From: Streptomyces sp. NBC_01304
GTDB taxonomy: Bacteria > Actinomycetota > Actinomycetes > Streptomycetales > Streptomycetaceae
Direction: 5' to 3'
Assembly: GCF_035975855.1 (NCBI RefSeq)
Contig: NZ_CP109055.1
Span: 3,720,001-3,784,000 of the forward strand
DNA length: 64,000 nucleotides
In this document: positions 1 to 8,553 of the stretch, in pieces
Numbering within the stretch: position 1 is the stretch's first letter
Layout: every line of letters begins with the position of its first letter
Program-made: the position numbers and the translations under genes
The notes under the pieces: generated by a model
What the model was told of the DNA's origin: nothing
Databases searched by the model: none
What the model saw: only the letters and a program-made list of their open reading frames with translations

Positions 1-805
1 CGTCGGTCTTCAGCGTCTTCCAGTACGCGACCGCCGCGTCCCAGTCCTCGCCCTCGGGGGCGTGCGCACGGCCCTTGATGTACTCGAAGGTCGTCTCGTC
101 GGGCGCGATCATGCCCGCACGGGCGCCGGCCTCGATCGACATGTTGCAGATCGTCATGCGGGCTTCCATCGAGAGCTTCTCGATGGCGGAGCCGCGGTAT
201 TCGAGGATGTAGCCCTGGCCGCCGCCGGTGCCGATCTTCGCGATGATGGCGAGGATCAGGTCCTTGGCGGTTACGCCGTCGGGCAGTTCGCCGTCGACGG
301 TGATGGCCATGGTCTTCGGGCGGGCCAGCGGCAGCGTCTGGGTGGCAAGGACGTGCTCGACCTGCGAGGTGCCGATGCCGAACGCCAGTGCGCCGAAGGC
401 GCCGTGGGTGGAGGTGTGCGAGTCGCCGCAGACCACGGTGGTGCCCGGCTGGGTCAGGCCCAGCTGCGGTCCCACCACGTGGACGACGCCCTGCTCGACG
501 TCGCCGAGCGAGTGCAGACGTACGCCGAAGTCGGCCGCGTTCTTGCGCAGCGTCTCCAGCTGGACGCGCGAAACCGGGTCCGCGATCGGCTTGTCGATGT
601 CGAGGGTGGGGGTGTTGTGGTCCTCGGTGGCGATGGTGAGGTCGAGCCTGCGGACCTGCCGGCCCGCCTGCCGCAGGCCGTCGAAGGCCTGCGGGCTGGT
701 CACCTCGTGGAGCAGGTGGAGATCGATGTAGAGGAGGTCCGGCTCGCCTTCGGCGTGCCTGACGACGTGGTCGTCCCAGACCTTCTCCGCGAGTGTCCTG
801 GCCAT
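1..805 (-). CDS. leuC: 3-isopropylmalate dehydratase large subunit, N-terminal part
   Basis: The gene is cut by the left window edge, so only the first 268 residues are present. The protein starts [15 protein letters not shown] and carries the aconitase-family [19 protein letters not shown] segment, the [15 protein letters not shown] motif around a cluster-associated cysteine, and the region with [15 protein letters not shown]. With LeuD it converts 2-isopropylmalate to 3-isopropylmalate in leucine biosynthesis and binds a 4Fe-4S cluster. A strong ribosome-binding site (GGAGGG) lies about six bases upstream of the ATG. It is transcribed away from ndgR, whose product is the known regulator of leuCD in streptomycetes. 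Confidence 0.97.
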   Translation of the reverse strand, partial: MARTLAEKVWDDHVVRHAEGEPDLLYIDLHLLHEVTSPQAFDGLRQAGRQVRRLDLTIATEDHNTPTLDIDKPIADPVSRVQLETLRKNAADFGVRLHSLGDVEQGVVHVVGPQLGLTQPGTTVVCGDSHTSTHGAFGALAFGIGTSQVEHVLATQTLPLARPKTMAITVDGELPDGVTAKDLILAIIAKIGTGGGQGYILEYRGSAIEKLSMEARMTICNMSIEAGARAGMIAPDETTFEYIKGRAHAPEGEDWDAAVAYWKTLKTD

Positions 806-819
806 CGCTTTCCCTCCGA

Positions 820-835
820 CCGGCCTGTTGGCCGG
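820..835 (-). promoter_or_regulatory. Small GC-rich hairpin in the leuC 5' leader
   Basis: A perfect 6-bp inverted repeat (ccggcc-tgtt-ggccgg) lies just upstream of the leuC ribosome-binding site. Its position would allow it to affect translation initiation or mRNA stability. No leader peptide rich in leucine codons was found next to it, so a regulatory role is only a possibility. Confidence 0.3.
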
Positions 836-940
836 CCCAACTAGAGATTGTGTGAGGGCTCATCCGTACCCCTCGTCCCGGATGTGCCGCTCAAGTACTG
901 CTTGAAGCGCCGCTTGATGCGCAGCGTCCGTACAGGGTGG

Positions 941-984
941 CAAGTTCTCTGGAAAATTGAACTTGCGTTTCACAGAGTGAGACG
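941..984. promoter_or_regulatory. Inverted repeats in the leuC-ndgR divergent promoter region
   Basis: Two inverted repeats lie side by side in the divergent intergenic region. One is perfect, with 7-bp arms (caagttc at 941-947 and gaacttg at 959-965). The other has 8-bp arms with one mismatch (cgtttcac at 966-973 and gtgagacg at 977-984). IclR-type regulators of the NdgR/AreB group are known to bind the ndgR-leuC intergenic region, so these are the obvious operator candidates. Binding here is inferred. Confidence 0.5.
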
Positions 985-997
985 CGAATATCGACGC

Positions 998-1714
998 ATG
1001 GACAACTCTAGCGGCGTCGGCGTTCTCGACAAGGCGGCTCTCGTCTTGAGCGCCCTGGAGTCCGGTCCGGCCACCCTCGCGGGACTGGTCGCGGCCACAG
1101 GACTCGCAAGACCTACGGCTCACCGCCTCGCGGTGGCCCTCGAACACCACCGGATGGTGGCGCGTGACATGCAGGGCCGGTTCATTCTCGGCCCGCGCCT
1201 CGCCGAACTGGCCGCGGCCGCGGGCGAGGACCGCCTTCTCGCGACCGCCGGGCCGGTGCTCACGCATCTGCGGGACGTGACGGGCGAGAGCGCCCAGCTC
1301 TACCGCCGCCAGGGCGACATGCGCATCTGTGTCGCCGCGGCGGAGCGTCTGTCCGGTCTTCGGGACACGGTCCCGGTCGGCTCGACGCTGACCATGAAGG
1401 CCGGCAGTTCCGCGCAGATCCTGATGGCCTGGGAGGAGCCCGAGCGGCTCCACCGGGGCCTGCAGGGCGCGCGGTTCACCGCCACGGCCCTTTCCGGCGT
1501 ACGTCGCCGGGGCTGGGCCCAGTCGATCGGTGAGCGAGAGCCGGGCGTCGCCTCGGTCTCGGCGCCCGTACGCGGTCCGTCCAACCGCGTCGTGGCCGCC
1601 GTCTCGGTCTCCGGACCCATCGAGCGCCTGACCCGGCATCCCGGCCGGATGCACGCCCAGGCAGTGATCGATGCCGCGGCCCGCCTCAGCGAGGCGCTGC
1701 GCCGCACCGGCTGA
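998..1714 (+). CDS. ndgR: IclR-family transcriptional regulator NdgR
   Basis: The gene encodes 238 residues beginning MDNSSGVGVLDKAALVLSAL. An N-terminal winged helix-turn-helix (about residues 8-65, with GLARPTAHRLAVALEHHRMV) is followed by an IclR effector-binding domain. The ATG at 998 fits the start expected for the NdgR group; the upstream in-frame extension would run through the intergenic operators. NdgR homologues in Streptomyces control leucine (leuCD) and other amino-acid genes and affect antibiotic production. The divergent arrangement with leuC is typical. The protein length and the context make the assignment firm. Confidence 0.93.
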   Translation: MDNSSGVGVLDKAALVLSALESGPATLAGLVAATGLARPTAHRLAVALEHHRMVARDMQGRFILGPRLAELAAAAGEDRLLATAGPVLTHLRDVTGESAQLYRRQGDMRICVAAAERLSGLRDTVPVGSTLTMKAGSSAQILMAWEEPERLHRGLQGARFTATALSGVRRRGWAQSIGEREPGVASVSAPVRGPSNRVVAAVSVSGPIERLTRHPGRMHAQAVIDAAARLSEALRRTG

Positions 1715-1826
1715 CCGGTCCGCTCCCGGTCTGCCTCCTGAAGTTCAGTTACTCCGGCCGTGCGCTTCAACGCCGCAGCGCGCGGCCGGAGTTGAAACAC
1801 CGTTGCACCGCAACTCGACCAACGCG

Positions 1827-1858
1827 AAGAGGCCCTCCCCTGACGGGGAGGGCCTCTT
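1827..1858 (+). terminator. Intrinsic terminator between ndgR and the tRNA cluster
   Basis: A perfect 14-bp stem (aagaggccctcccc, loop tgac) is followed on the plus strand by a T-rich tail at 1858-1864. It fits as the ndgR terminator. The symmetrical stem could also stop transcription leaving the minus-strand tRNA cluster, which ends 8 bp away. Confidence 0.8.
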
Positions 1859-1865
1859 CTTTTTG

Positions 1866-1938
1866 TACCCCCGACCGGATTCGAACCGGCGCTACCGCCT
1901 TGAGAGGGCGGCGTGCTAGGCCGCTACACAACGGGGGC
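1866..1938 (-). tRNA. tRNA-Glu (CTC)
   Basis: The 73-nt gene has a cloverleaf with acceptor GCCCCCG, an anticodon loop CTCTCAA giving anticodon CTC, and a T loop TTCGAAT. CCA is not encoded. It is the last gene of the minus-strand cluster and matches the copies at 2062-2134 and 2197-2269 exactly over the mature region. Confidence 0.95.
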
Positions 1939-1965
1939 ACGACCATGTGTTTCCACTTGATCAAG

Positions 1966-2037
1966 CTGGGCTACCAGGACTCGAACCTAGAACAAAGGAA
2001 CCAGAAACCTTCGTGTTGCCAATTACACCATAGCCCA
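1966..2037 (-). tRNA. tRNA-Gln (CTG)
   Basis: The 72-nt gene has acceptor arms TGGGCTA/TAGCCCA, anticodon loop TTCTGGT (anticodon CTG) and T loop TTCGAGT. The base pair closing the anticodon loop is T:T in both Gln copies of the cluster. This copy differs from the one at 2312-2383 in the acceptor, D and anticodon stems. Confidence 0.95.
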
Positions 2038-2061
2038 CTAGTGGTCTAGACCAGACCACAG

Positions 2062-2134
2062 TACCCCCGACCGGATTCGAACCGGCGCTACCGCCTTGAG
2101 AGGGCGGCGTGCTAGGCCGCTACACAACGGGGGC
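2062..2134 (-). tRNA. tRNA-Glu (CTC)
   Basis: This is the second of three identical 73-nt glutamate tRNA genes in the cluster, with anticodon CTC. CCA is not encoded. Confidence 0.95.
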
Positions 2135-2196
2135 CCTAGCGATCCTGCATTGAAGTCAGTGGGTGCGACCCGAACTGTCCTCACGGGAAGGATCTG

Positions 2197-2269
2197 TACC
2201 CCCGACCGGATTCGAACCGGCGCTACCGCCTTGAGAGGGCGGCGTGCTAGGCCGCTACACAACGGGGGC
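2197..2269 (-). tRNA. tRNA-Glu (CTC)
   Basis: This is the third identical glutamate tRNA copy, with anticodon CTC. The 62-bp gap to the next copy is unrelated sequence, so only the mature tRNA region is repeated. Confidence 0.95.
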
Positions 2270-2311
2270 CTTGCGGAGAGATTCCCCGCGGTTGCAGATG
2301 AGCTCTGCGAG

Positions 2312-2383
2312 CTGGCCTACCAGGACTCGAACCTAGACTAACGGAACCAGAAACCGTCGTGCTGCCAATTACACCATAGGCCA
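2312..2383 (-). tRNA. tRNA-Gln (CTG)
   Basis: This is the promoter-proximal tRNA of the cluster. It has acceptor arms TGGCCTA/TAGGCCA and anticodon CTG. Its 5' end lies only 9 bp after the hairpin at 2393-2412, so that hairpin must sit in the tRNA promoter or leader region. Confidence 0.95.
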
Positions 2384-2392
2384 TCAAAACGC

Positions 2393-2412
2393 AACCCCCA
2401 GTACTGGGGGTT
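2393..2412. terminator. Hairpin terminator between the HAD gene and the tRNA cluster
   Basis: A palindrome of 8-bp arms (aaccccca-gtac-tgggggtt) is followed by a T-run on the plus strand (2411-2414). It most plausibly separates the HAD hydrolase gene (minus, ends 2475) from the tRNA genes. Confidence 0.55.
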
Positions 2413-2474
2413 TTGATTTGAATCTTGCGCCCCCTGCCCGGCCTGTTGGCCCGGCGAGCGGCGCAGGAAGAACA

Positions 2475-3227
2475 TTACCCGAAGGTGGACGGCGCTCCAA
2501 AACGGGTATCGGGGCTCAGGAGCCCGACAAGCTCGGCGAGAGTGGCGATCCGGTGCACGCCCGGCGGAGTTTCGATCATGGTGCGGCCCCGGCCCCGGTC
2601 GAGCCAGATGCCGAGGAGCCCCGCGTCACGGGCGCCCCTCGCGTCGATCTCCGGCTGGTCCCCTACATAGGCGACCTCGCCCGGTGCCAGCGCCAGGGCG
2701 TCACACGCTGCGAGGAAGGCCTCGGGGGCCGGTTTGGACACCCCGAGCTCCACCGCGCACAGGACGGCCTCGAAGCGGTCGCGTACGCCCAGGGTGCGCA
2801 GTTTCCGCTCCTGCAGGGCGGTCGCGGAGTTGGAGAGGACCGCGTGCCGGTGGGTGTCCGCGAGGGCCTCCAGGGCCGGGACGGTGTCGGGAAACAGCGA
2901 CCAGGCGGCCTCGTAGTGACGTACGTAACGTCCGAACCAGGCGTCCGTCTCCGCGTCGGTGAGTGCGGGCGCCTGAAGGAACTCCCGTACGCGGTCACGG
3001 CGCTGGGTGAGGAAGTCGACATCGCCGGCGCCGAAGCGGGCCCAGTGGCGCTCGGTGATCTGCTTCCAGAGCGCGAGGGCGGCCTCGGCGGTGTCGTAGC
3101 GGGCCAGCGCGTCCTCGGCTTCCAGGTGCGCCCGCATGCCGGCGGCGTCCGCGGTGGCGTAGTCGAAGATCGTGTCGTCGATGTCCCAGACGACGGCCTT
3201 CACGGCCTCTTTGATCGGCGTCCCCAT
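2475..3227 (-). CDS. HAD-superfamily hydrolase
   Basis: The product is about 250 residues. HAD motif I is AVVWDIDDTIFDYA (nucleophilic Asp in DIDDT), motif II is HAVLSNS, the motif III lysine is in GVSKPAPEAF, and motif IV is VAYVGDQPEIDARGARDAG. The cap is helical, as in class-I phosphatases of the haloacid dehalogenase or phosphoglycolate phosphatase type. The chosen ATG gives MGTPIKEAVKAVVWD, which places motif I at the usual distance from the start; upstream in-frame sequence lacks family similarity. The substrate cannot be told from sequence. Confidence 0.85.
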   Translation of the reverse strand: MGTPIKEAVKAVVWDIDDTIFDYATADAAGMRAHLEAEDALARYDTAEAALALWKQITERHWARFGAGDVDFLTQRRDRVREFLQAPALTDAETDAWFGRYVRHYEAAWSLFPDTVPALEALADTHRHAVLSNSATALQERKLRTLGVRDRFEAVLCAVELGVSKPAPEAFLAACDALALAPGEVAYVGDQPEIDARGARDAGLLGIWLDRGRGRTMIETPPGVHRIATLAELVGLLSPDTRFGAPSTFG

Positions 3228-3268
3228 GGCACCGAACGTACGCGAAAGGGCTTCGCGGGTATGCGAAA

Positions 3269-3297
3269 GGCCCGGAATCCGTGCAGGCTTCCGGGCC
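3269..3297. terminator. Hairpin downstream of cvnD
   Basis: A 9-bp perfect stem (ggcccggaa and ttccgggcc) lies between cvnD (minus, ends 3314) and the HAD gene start. No long T-run follows on either strand, so termination is likely but not certain. Confidence 0.5.
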
Positions 3298-3313
3298 CTC
3301 GGGAAGGTGCCGA

Positions 3314-3892
3314 CTAGCGCAGGCGCGCCATCAGGGCGTGCTCGACCAGGGTGATCAGCGTCGACTTGGCGTCGGCGCGGTGGCGGGCGTCCGTCACGAT
3401 GATCGGGGTGTCCGGGCCGATCTGCAGCGCCTCGCGGACCTCGTCGGGGTTGTACGGCTGCTGGCCGTCGAAGCCGTTCAGCGCGATCACGAACGGGAGG
3501 CCGGAGTTCTCGAAGTAGTCGACCGCCGGGAAGCAGTCGGCCAGGCGGCGGGTGTCGACGAGGACGACGGCGCCGATGGCACCGCGTACCAGGTCGTCCC
3601 ACATGAACCAGAAGCGGTCCTGGCCCGGCGTACCGAAGAGGTACAGGATCAGGTCCTGGTCCAGGGTGATGCGGCCGAAGTCCATGGCCACCGTGGTGGT
3701 GGTCTTGTCCCCGGTGTGCGTGAGGTCGTCGATGCCCGCGGAGGCGGAGGTCATGACGGCTTCGGTACGCAGCGGGTTGATCTCCGAGACGGCGCCTACG
3801 AACGTGGTCTTGCCCACGCCGAAGCCGCCCGCCACCACAATCTTCGCGCTGGTGGTAGAGCGGGTCGCACCGCTAGAGCTTGCGAAGTCCAC
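3314..3892 (-). CDS. cvnD: Conservon small GTPase CvnD
   Basis: The gene encodes 192 residues from a GTG start that overlaps the cvnC stop by 20 bp; the homologue at 8554-9141 has the same overlap with an ATG. The P-loop is GGFGVGKT (about residues 22-29). The G3 region reads GTPGQDRF, lacking the classical aspartate, and the G4 region reads LNGFDG rather than NKxD, as is usual in these MglA/Arf-like GTPases. CvnD is proposed to act with the membrane sensor CvnA and the CvnB and CvnC proteins in a complex likened to a G-protein relay. It is the last gene of its operon. Confidence 0.92.
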   Translation of the reverse strand: MDFASSSGATRSTTSAKIVVAGGFGVGKTTFVGAVSEINPLRTEAVMTSASAGIDDLTHTGDKTTTTVAMDFGRITLDQDLILYLFGTPGQDRFWFMWDDLVRGAIGAVVLVDTRRLADCFPAVDYFENSGLPFVIALNGFDGQQPYNPDEVREALQIGPDTPIIVTDARHRADAKSTLITLVEHALMARLR

Positions 3893-4469
3893 TGAGCACC
3901 CTTTCAAGCAGTGTCACATCGGGCTGGCCGCCGGCGTTCTCGTCGCCGCCGGGCTGGTGGATGGCCACGAGTCCGGCCTCCGCCAGGTCGGCGACGAGGA
4001 TTCGGGCCACCCCGAGAGGGATGGTGAGCAGTGCCGAGATCTCCGCGACGGACTTGATCTCATGGCACAGGTTGCAGATCCGCTGGTGCTCGGGCAACTG
4101 GCCCTGCAGCTGATGCGGTTGAGCGGTGGTGTGCACCAGCGCCTCGATGGCGAGCTGGTAGCGGGGCCGGGTCCGGCCGCCGGTCATGGCGTACGGACGC
4201 ACCAGCGGGTTGTGACCACTGGTCGACGGCTCCGGGCTGGGCCGGTGCGGCTGCACCGGCTGGATCCGCGGGGCGGACGGCTGCTGCGGCGACTGCTGCG
4301 GCGCGTACGGCTGCTGCTGTCGCTGCGGAGGCTGCGAGTAGGGGCCACGGCGGGGAGCGCTCGGCGCGGAGGGGAAGTTGTAGCGGTTGGGCGTGGCGTC
4401 GCCCTGTCCCTGGCCGTACGACCAGTTGCCCGAGGACGAACCGTCCTGGGGCGTTCCTTGACCTGCCAC
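3873..4469 (-). CDS. cvnC: Conservon DUF742 protein CvnC
   Basis: The 198-residue protein has a GTG start preceded by a strong GGAGGAGGAG. The last ~110 residues are the DUF742 domain (VRPYAMTGGRTRPRYQLAIEAL to LERVLSGLRKL), which has a winged-helix-like fold. The first ~85 residues are a Pro/Gln-rich low-complexity extension that the other conservon's CvnC mostly lacks (136 residues there). It is co-transcribed with cvnB and cvnD. Its role in the conservon complex is known only in outline. Confidence 0.9.
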   Translation of the reverse strand: MAGQGTPQDGSSSGNWSYGQGQGDATPNRYNFPSAPSAPRRGPYSQPPQRQQQPYAPQQSPQQPSAPRIQPVQPHRPSPEPSTSGHNPLVRPYAMTGGRTRPRYQLAIEALVHTTAQPHQLQGQLPEHQRICNLCHEIKSVAEISALLTIPLGVARILVADLAEAGLVAIHQPGGDENAGGQPDVTLLERVLSGLRKL

Positions 4470-4561
4470 GTGCTCCTCCTCCGACTTGCCTGGCGTCCAT
4501 CATGTGGAGCCGCGTCCCGAAACTTTAAAGGCACGGAGCGCGAAAACGCACTGCCTGTCTG

Positions 4562-4984
4562 TTAGTTGAGAAGGCTCCCCTGGAGCTCGGCGCGCAGGTC
4601 CGGTGTGAGAACCGTGCCCGCGCGGTCGACCAGGAGCGCCATCTCGTACCCAATGAGGCCGATGTCCGCTTCCGGGTGGGCAAGTACGGCGAGCGAGGAA
4701 CCGTCCGAGATGGACATGAGGAAGAGGAATCCTCGCTCCATCTCCACAACTGTCTGGTTCACGTGGCCGCCCTCGAAAATCCGGGAGGCCCCGGCGGTGA
4801 GGGAGGTCAGACCTGAGGCGACGGCCGCCAGCTGGTCGGCTCGGTCGCGCGGGAAGCCTTCGGACATCGCCAGAAGGAGTCCGTCGGCGGAGACCACCAC
4901 CGTGTGGGACACCCCAGGGGTGTTGTCCACGAAGTTGGTGATCAACCAGTTCAGGTTCTGCGCCGCCTGGCTCATCGGGCTCAC
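4562..4984 (-). CDS. cvnB: Conservon roadblock/LC7 protein CvnB
   Basis: The 140-residue protein is a single roadblock/LC7 domain (MSQAAQNLNWLITNFVDNTPGV, then VVSADGLLLAMSEGF), related to MglB, which stimulates MglA-type GTPases. I chose the GTG at 4984 over the ATG at 4975 because AGGAG lies 7 bp before the GTG. The GTG falls 1 bp after the cvnA stop and matches the TTG start of the paralogue at 10111. CvnB is expected to act on CvnD. Confidence 0.9.
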   Translation of the reverse strand: MSPMSQAAQNLNWLITNFVDNTPGVSHTVVVSADGLLLAMSEGFPRDRADQLAAVASGLTSLTAGASRIFEGGHVNQTVVEMERGFLFLMSISDGSSLAVLAHPEADIGLIGYEMALLVDRAGTVLTPDLRAELQGSLLN

Positions 4985-4985
4985 A

Positions 4986-7900
4986 CTAACGCTCCTGGTT
5001 GTAGGTGCCGCCAAAGTCACTGTCTCCAGTGCCCTGGCCGTTCGAGTCACTGCCTGCGTCGCGCCCTCGCTGGACTCCGCGGCGCAGGTTGCTCAGCCTG
5101 CCCCGGACGTCCTCGGGGGCGCGGGAGACCTGGGGGCCGCCCTGCGGGGTCTGCTCCGCCGTGCCCTCGACCAGGTTGGCCTTCGGGACCCGGCGCGGCA
5201 GGCCCGAGGTGGTGACCCCGCCCGCCTTGGGCTGCTTCAGCTGTTCGGCTCGCTGCCAGCGCTCGTCGTTGGACGACCGCCAGTCGTCGTCACCGGTGGC
5301 GGCCGATGCGGTGGTGGAGGTGGGCTGCCCGTTGCCGACGTTGTTCGCCGCGGTGGATCCGCGACGGGGAAGGCCGGCTTCGGTGAGGTCGTGGACGGCG
5401 GACGGTGCCGGTCCCGGGCGGTCGAAGCCTACGCGGTCCTGGTCGCTCGCGGGAGCGGCCTGCGCAGATTCCGCTTCCGGAGCGTATCCGCCCTGGTAGG
5501 AGTCCTGGTAACCGGACTGGTCCGGCCACTCCCCCTGGTGGGACTGGCCGTCGTAGTCGGCGTAGCCCTCCTGCGGGGATGCCTGGTGGGCGGCGTGATC
5601 GTCGAAGCCGGGCTCCGCATAGCCGCGGTTCTGGTAGCCGCCGCCCTGCGCGGGGAAGGCGTCGAAGCCGCCCTGCTGAGGGGCGTACTGGCCGTCGTAC
5701 GCGCCCTGCTGCTGCTCGTACGCACCCTGCTGGGCGTCGTCGTACGCACCCTCCTGTGCCTCGAACTGCTGGGCCGGCGCGTACGACTGCTGGTCGTACG
5801 CGGGCGCCTGCTCCAGTTCGTCGCGGAACAGCGGGCGTTCGGTGCTCTGCGCCTCGAGGGCTGCGCGGCGCTCCTCGCGGAGCAGCGAGCGGCCGACGGG
5901 GTCCAACTCGGGGGCGGGGCTTGCCCCGTCGTCGTAGCGACTGTCGTCGAAGCCCAGCTCGGCGGCGGTGCGCAGGGGCGGGGCCTCGTACGACTGCTGC
6001 ACGGCCGGCTGGTGGTGCTGCTCGGGGATGATCTGCGAGACCGTGAACTCGCTCTCGGGCAGATCGCTGCCGCCACCACCGTGCGTGATCGCGTCCGGCA
6101 GCATGACGAGCGAAGTGGTGCCCGCCTGCTCGCCCGAGGGGCGCAGCTGTACGCGGACGCCGTGCCGGTCGGCGAGGCGGCCGACCACGAACAGGCCCAT
6201 GCGCTGGGAGATCGCGGCGTCCACGGTCGGCGGGTTGGCCAGCTTGTGGTTGATGTCCGCGAAGTCCTCGGCGGTGAGGCCGATGCCCTTGTCGTGGATC
6301 TCGATCATCACGCGGCCGTCGGGAAGACGGGTCGCGGTGACGCGGACCTTGGTCTGCGGCGAGGAGAACGTGGTGGCGTTCTCCAGGAGCTCGGCGAGCA
6401 GGTGCACGAGGTCGGTCACGGAGCGGCCGTGGATCTCGGCGTCCGGGACGCCGGTGAGCTCGATGCGCTCGTACTGCTCCACCTCGGAGGAGGCGGCGCG
6501 CAGCACGTCGACCAGCGGGACCGGCTGGTCCCAGCGGCGGCCGGGCTCCTCGCCGGCGAGGACCAGGAGGTTCTCGCCGTTGCGGCGCATACGGGTCGCG
6601 AGGTGGTCCAGGCGGAAGAGGTTCTCCAGCTGGTCCGGGTCGGCCTCGTTGTTCTCCAGGTCGGTGATGAGGGTCAGCTGGCCCTCGATCAGGGACTGGT
6701 TGCGGCGCGACAGGTTGGTGAAGATCGCGTTGACGTTGCCCCGCAGCAGGGCCTGCTCGGCGGCGAGCCGGATCGCCTCGCGGTGGACCTGGTCGAAGGC
6801 GCGGGCGACTTCGCCGATCTCGTCCTGCGTGGTGATCGGGATGGGCTGGACGCGGGTGTCGACGCGGCCGGGCTCGGTGCGCGAGAGCTGGTCGACCAGC
6901 ATCGGCAGGCGCTGCTCGGCGATGTTGAAGGCGGCGTTGCGCAGCTGGCGCATGTTGCGGCTCATCTGGCGGGCCATGAGGCCGGCGATGATGAAGGCGG
7001 CGAGGACCGCGGCGACCACGGCGCCGCCGTTGATGTAGGCGTCGCGCTTGGCGTCGTCGGAGATCTGCGCGGCCTCGGCCACGGCCTTGTCGACGAGCTG
7101 GGTCTCGATCTCGCGGTAGCCGTCGAACTTGGCGGTGGTCGCGGCCATCCAGGTCTGGGCGGTGATGCCCTGCCGGGCCAGCTCGTCCTGGGTGAAGGCG
7201 CCCGAGGAGATCGCCTCGACCATCTTGTCGTAGGACGGCGGCGGCACGAACTTCTTGTTCTGCGCCTTGGCCTGCTTGGCGGCCTCGGCGAGCCGCAGCT
7301 TGCCTTCTTCCTGCTTGCCCTTGAGGACCTTCTGCAGGTTCTCGAAGTCCGCCTGGGTACCGGCGGAGACGTACTCGCCGATCGCGATCTTCTCGAGATA
7401 GGCGTACGAGCCGAAGGCGGTGGTCTGCGCCTTGAGGACGGTGGGCTTCGCGTTCGGCCGCAGGATCAGGTGCGTGCCGATGGAGCGCTGCAGCGAGACG
7501 GAGGCCTTGGCCAGCGAGACGGCGTAGACGGTACGGCCGTAGCTGGTGATGTTGCCGGTGCCCAGGCCGAGTTCGTTGGCGAACTCCATCAGGGAGTGCT
7601 GGACGGTGACGTATCCCTCTTCGGTCTTCACCGGGTCCATGGCGCGGGTGAAGGCCGTCTTGCGCAGGTCCTCGAGCTTCTTCTCGCCTTCCTGGACGAG
7701 CTTGAGGCGACGCTCCAGGCCCTGCTTCGCGGGCATGTCCGAGGTGACGTCCTCGAAGGTCTTGCGGGCGGCGTTCGTGTCGTCGCGGACCTTCTTGACC
7801 TCGGCGGTCTCGCCCTTGCCGAGCAGCAGCGGGACGGCGGAGAGGTCGCGCTCGTTGAGCAGTGCCTGGCCGTAGTCCTCGGCCGCGCGCACGATGAGGG

Positions 7901-8168
7901 CCGTCTTCTCGGCGTCCTGCGCCTCGCTCCACGTGTCAATGGAACCCTTGACCTGGAAGCCACCCATGACGATCGCGAGCGCCACGGGTATGAGCAGGAT
8001 CGCGTTCAGACGGACCGGCACGCGCCAGTTGCGCGGCGACATCTTGCTGCCGCTGCTGGTCGGTGCGGCCTCGGGGGCCGGCACCTGCGCGGGGGACGCC
8101 GCTCCGCGCGACGGCGGGGTGAAGTTGCCCCGCTCCGCCTGCTCGGGGCTGTTCTTGCTTCGCCTCAC
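4986..8168 (-). CDS. cvnA: Conservon sensor histidine kinase-like protein CvnA
   Basis: The 1060-residue protein has a short cytoplasmic N-terminus and TM1 at about residues 54-70. A large extracytoplasmic helical NIT-type (nitrate/nitrite sensing) domain containing LLNERDLSAVPLL follows, then TM2 near 383-402 and a HAMP linker. The HATPase domain has its N-box (ELLENATTF) near 598 and G1 box (DKGIGL) near 628. A Gln/Tyr/Ala-rich disordered tail of about 350 residues ends the protein. No conventional phospho-acceptor histidine box is evident, which is usual for CvnA. The GTG start is preceded by GAGAGG about 9 bases upstream. It heads the second of two tandem conservons in transcription order. 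Confidence 0.92.
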   Translation of the reverse strand: MRRSKNSPEQAERGNFTPPSRGAASPAQVPAPEAAPTSSGSKMSPRNWRVPVRLNAILLIPVALAIVMGGFQVKGSIDTWSEAQDAEKTALIVRAAEDYGQALLNERDLSAVPLLLGKGETAEVKKVRDDTNAARKTFEDVTSDMPAKQGLERRLKLVQEGEKKLEDLRKTAFTRAMDPVKTEEGYVTVQHSLMEFANELGLGTGNITSYGRTVYAVSLAKASVSLQRSIGTHLILRPNAKPTVLKAQTTAFGSYAYLEKIAIGEYVSAGTQADFENLQKVLKGKQEEGKLRLAEAAKQAKAQNKKFVPPPSYDKMVEAISSGAFTQDELARQGITAQTWMAATTAKFDGYREIETQLVDKAVAEAAQISDDAKRDAYINGGAVVAAVLAAFIIAGLMARQMSRNMRQLRNAAFNIAEQRLPMLVDQLSRTEPGRVDTRVQPIPITTQDEIGEVARAFDQVHREAIRLAAEQALLRGNVNAIFTNLSRRNQSLIEGQLTLITDLENNEADPDQLENLFRLDHLATRMRRNGENLLVLAGEEPGRRWDQPVPLVDVLRAASSEVEQYERIELTGVPDAEIHGRSVTDLVHLLAELLENATTFSSPQTKVRVTATRLPDGRVMIEIHDKGIGLTAEDFADINHKLANPPTVDAAISQRMGLFVVGRLADRHGVRVQLRPSGEQAGTTSLVMLPDAITHGGGGSDLPESEFTVSQIIPEQHHQPAVQQSYEAPPLRTAAELGFDDSRYDDGASPAPELDPVGRSLLREERRAALEAQSTERPLFRDELEQAPAYDQQSYAPAQQFEAQEGAYDDAQQGAYEQQQGAYDGQYAPQQGGFDAFPAQGGGYQNRGYAEPGFDDHAAHQASPQEGYADYDGQSHQGEWPDQSGYQDSYQGGYAPEAESAQAAPASDQDRVGFDRPGPAPSAVHDLTEAGLPRRGSTAANNVGNGQPTSTTASAATGDDDWRSSNDERWQRAEQLKQPKAGGVTTSGLPRRVPKANLVEGTAEQTPQGGPQVSRAPEDVRGRLSNLRRGVQRGRDAGSDSNGQGTGDSDFGGTYNQER

Positions 8169-8246
8169 TCGACCAACAACCTCTCGGCGTCGGCACCTAC
8201 GCGTGTGCCGCTGTCGTCTTCTCAGCCGCCGCTACTGGGCAGTTCA

Positions 8247-8313
8247 GCGCATTCCAGCACGTCAGCCGGGCGTGTTCCAAACAGTTGGAAGCAGAACTTC
8301 CACGTGATGGAAG
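8247..8313. promoter_or_regulatory. Inverted repeats upstream of cvnA (second conservon)
   Basis: Two inverted repeats lie 100-145 bp before the cvnA start: TTCCAA-acag-TTGGAA (8275-8290) and CTTCCA-cgtga-TGGAAG (8297-8313). They are about 22 bp apart centre to centre and share the half-site TTCCA. A further TTCCA lies within the 14-mer at 8247-8260, which is repeated upstream of the other cvnA. They look like operator sites, but no regulator can be named. Confidence 0.4.
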
Positions 8314-8340
8314 CCTCAGATAAAACGGTCATAAAGAACG

Positions 8341-8362
8341 AGCCCCGCCAAAAGGCGGGGCT
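8341..8362 (-). terminator. Terminator between the two conservon operons
   Basis: A 9-bp stem (agccccgcc, loop of four) is followed by a T-rich tail on the minus strand. It lies downstream of cvnD (8554) and upstream of the next cvnA (8168), so the conservons are probably separate transcription units. The rest of the 385-bp gap holds the cvnA promoter region. Confidence 0.7.
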
Positions 8363-8553
8363 GATGTGAGCACAGCGGCACCAGGTGAACGCGAGGTGTG
8401 TCGGACGCCCCGGAATTCTCTGTCGAAACGTTATGAACACACGTGCGGACCGTGTCAAAGGACACAGTCCGCTCCGCGGAAACTACGACAACTTCCGTAT
8501 GCCATGGCCGACTTGAGGCGTGTGAATGGCTTATTTCGGACGGGCCGGAAGCT

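Noticed and set aside
1866..2383. tRNA-associated integration site
   Set aside because: All five tRNA genes look intact, and no duplicated tRNA 3' fragment or integrase gene was seen in the window.
4566..8369. A 1267-residue plus-strand open frame opposite cvnA, and similar long frames at 9695-13738 and 19293-23120
   Set aside because: They lie exactly antisense to well-supported genes, have Val/Gly/Arg-rich compositions without domains, and arise from the extreme GC bias that removes stop codons.
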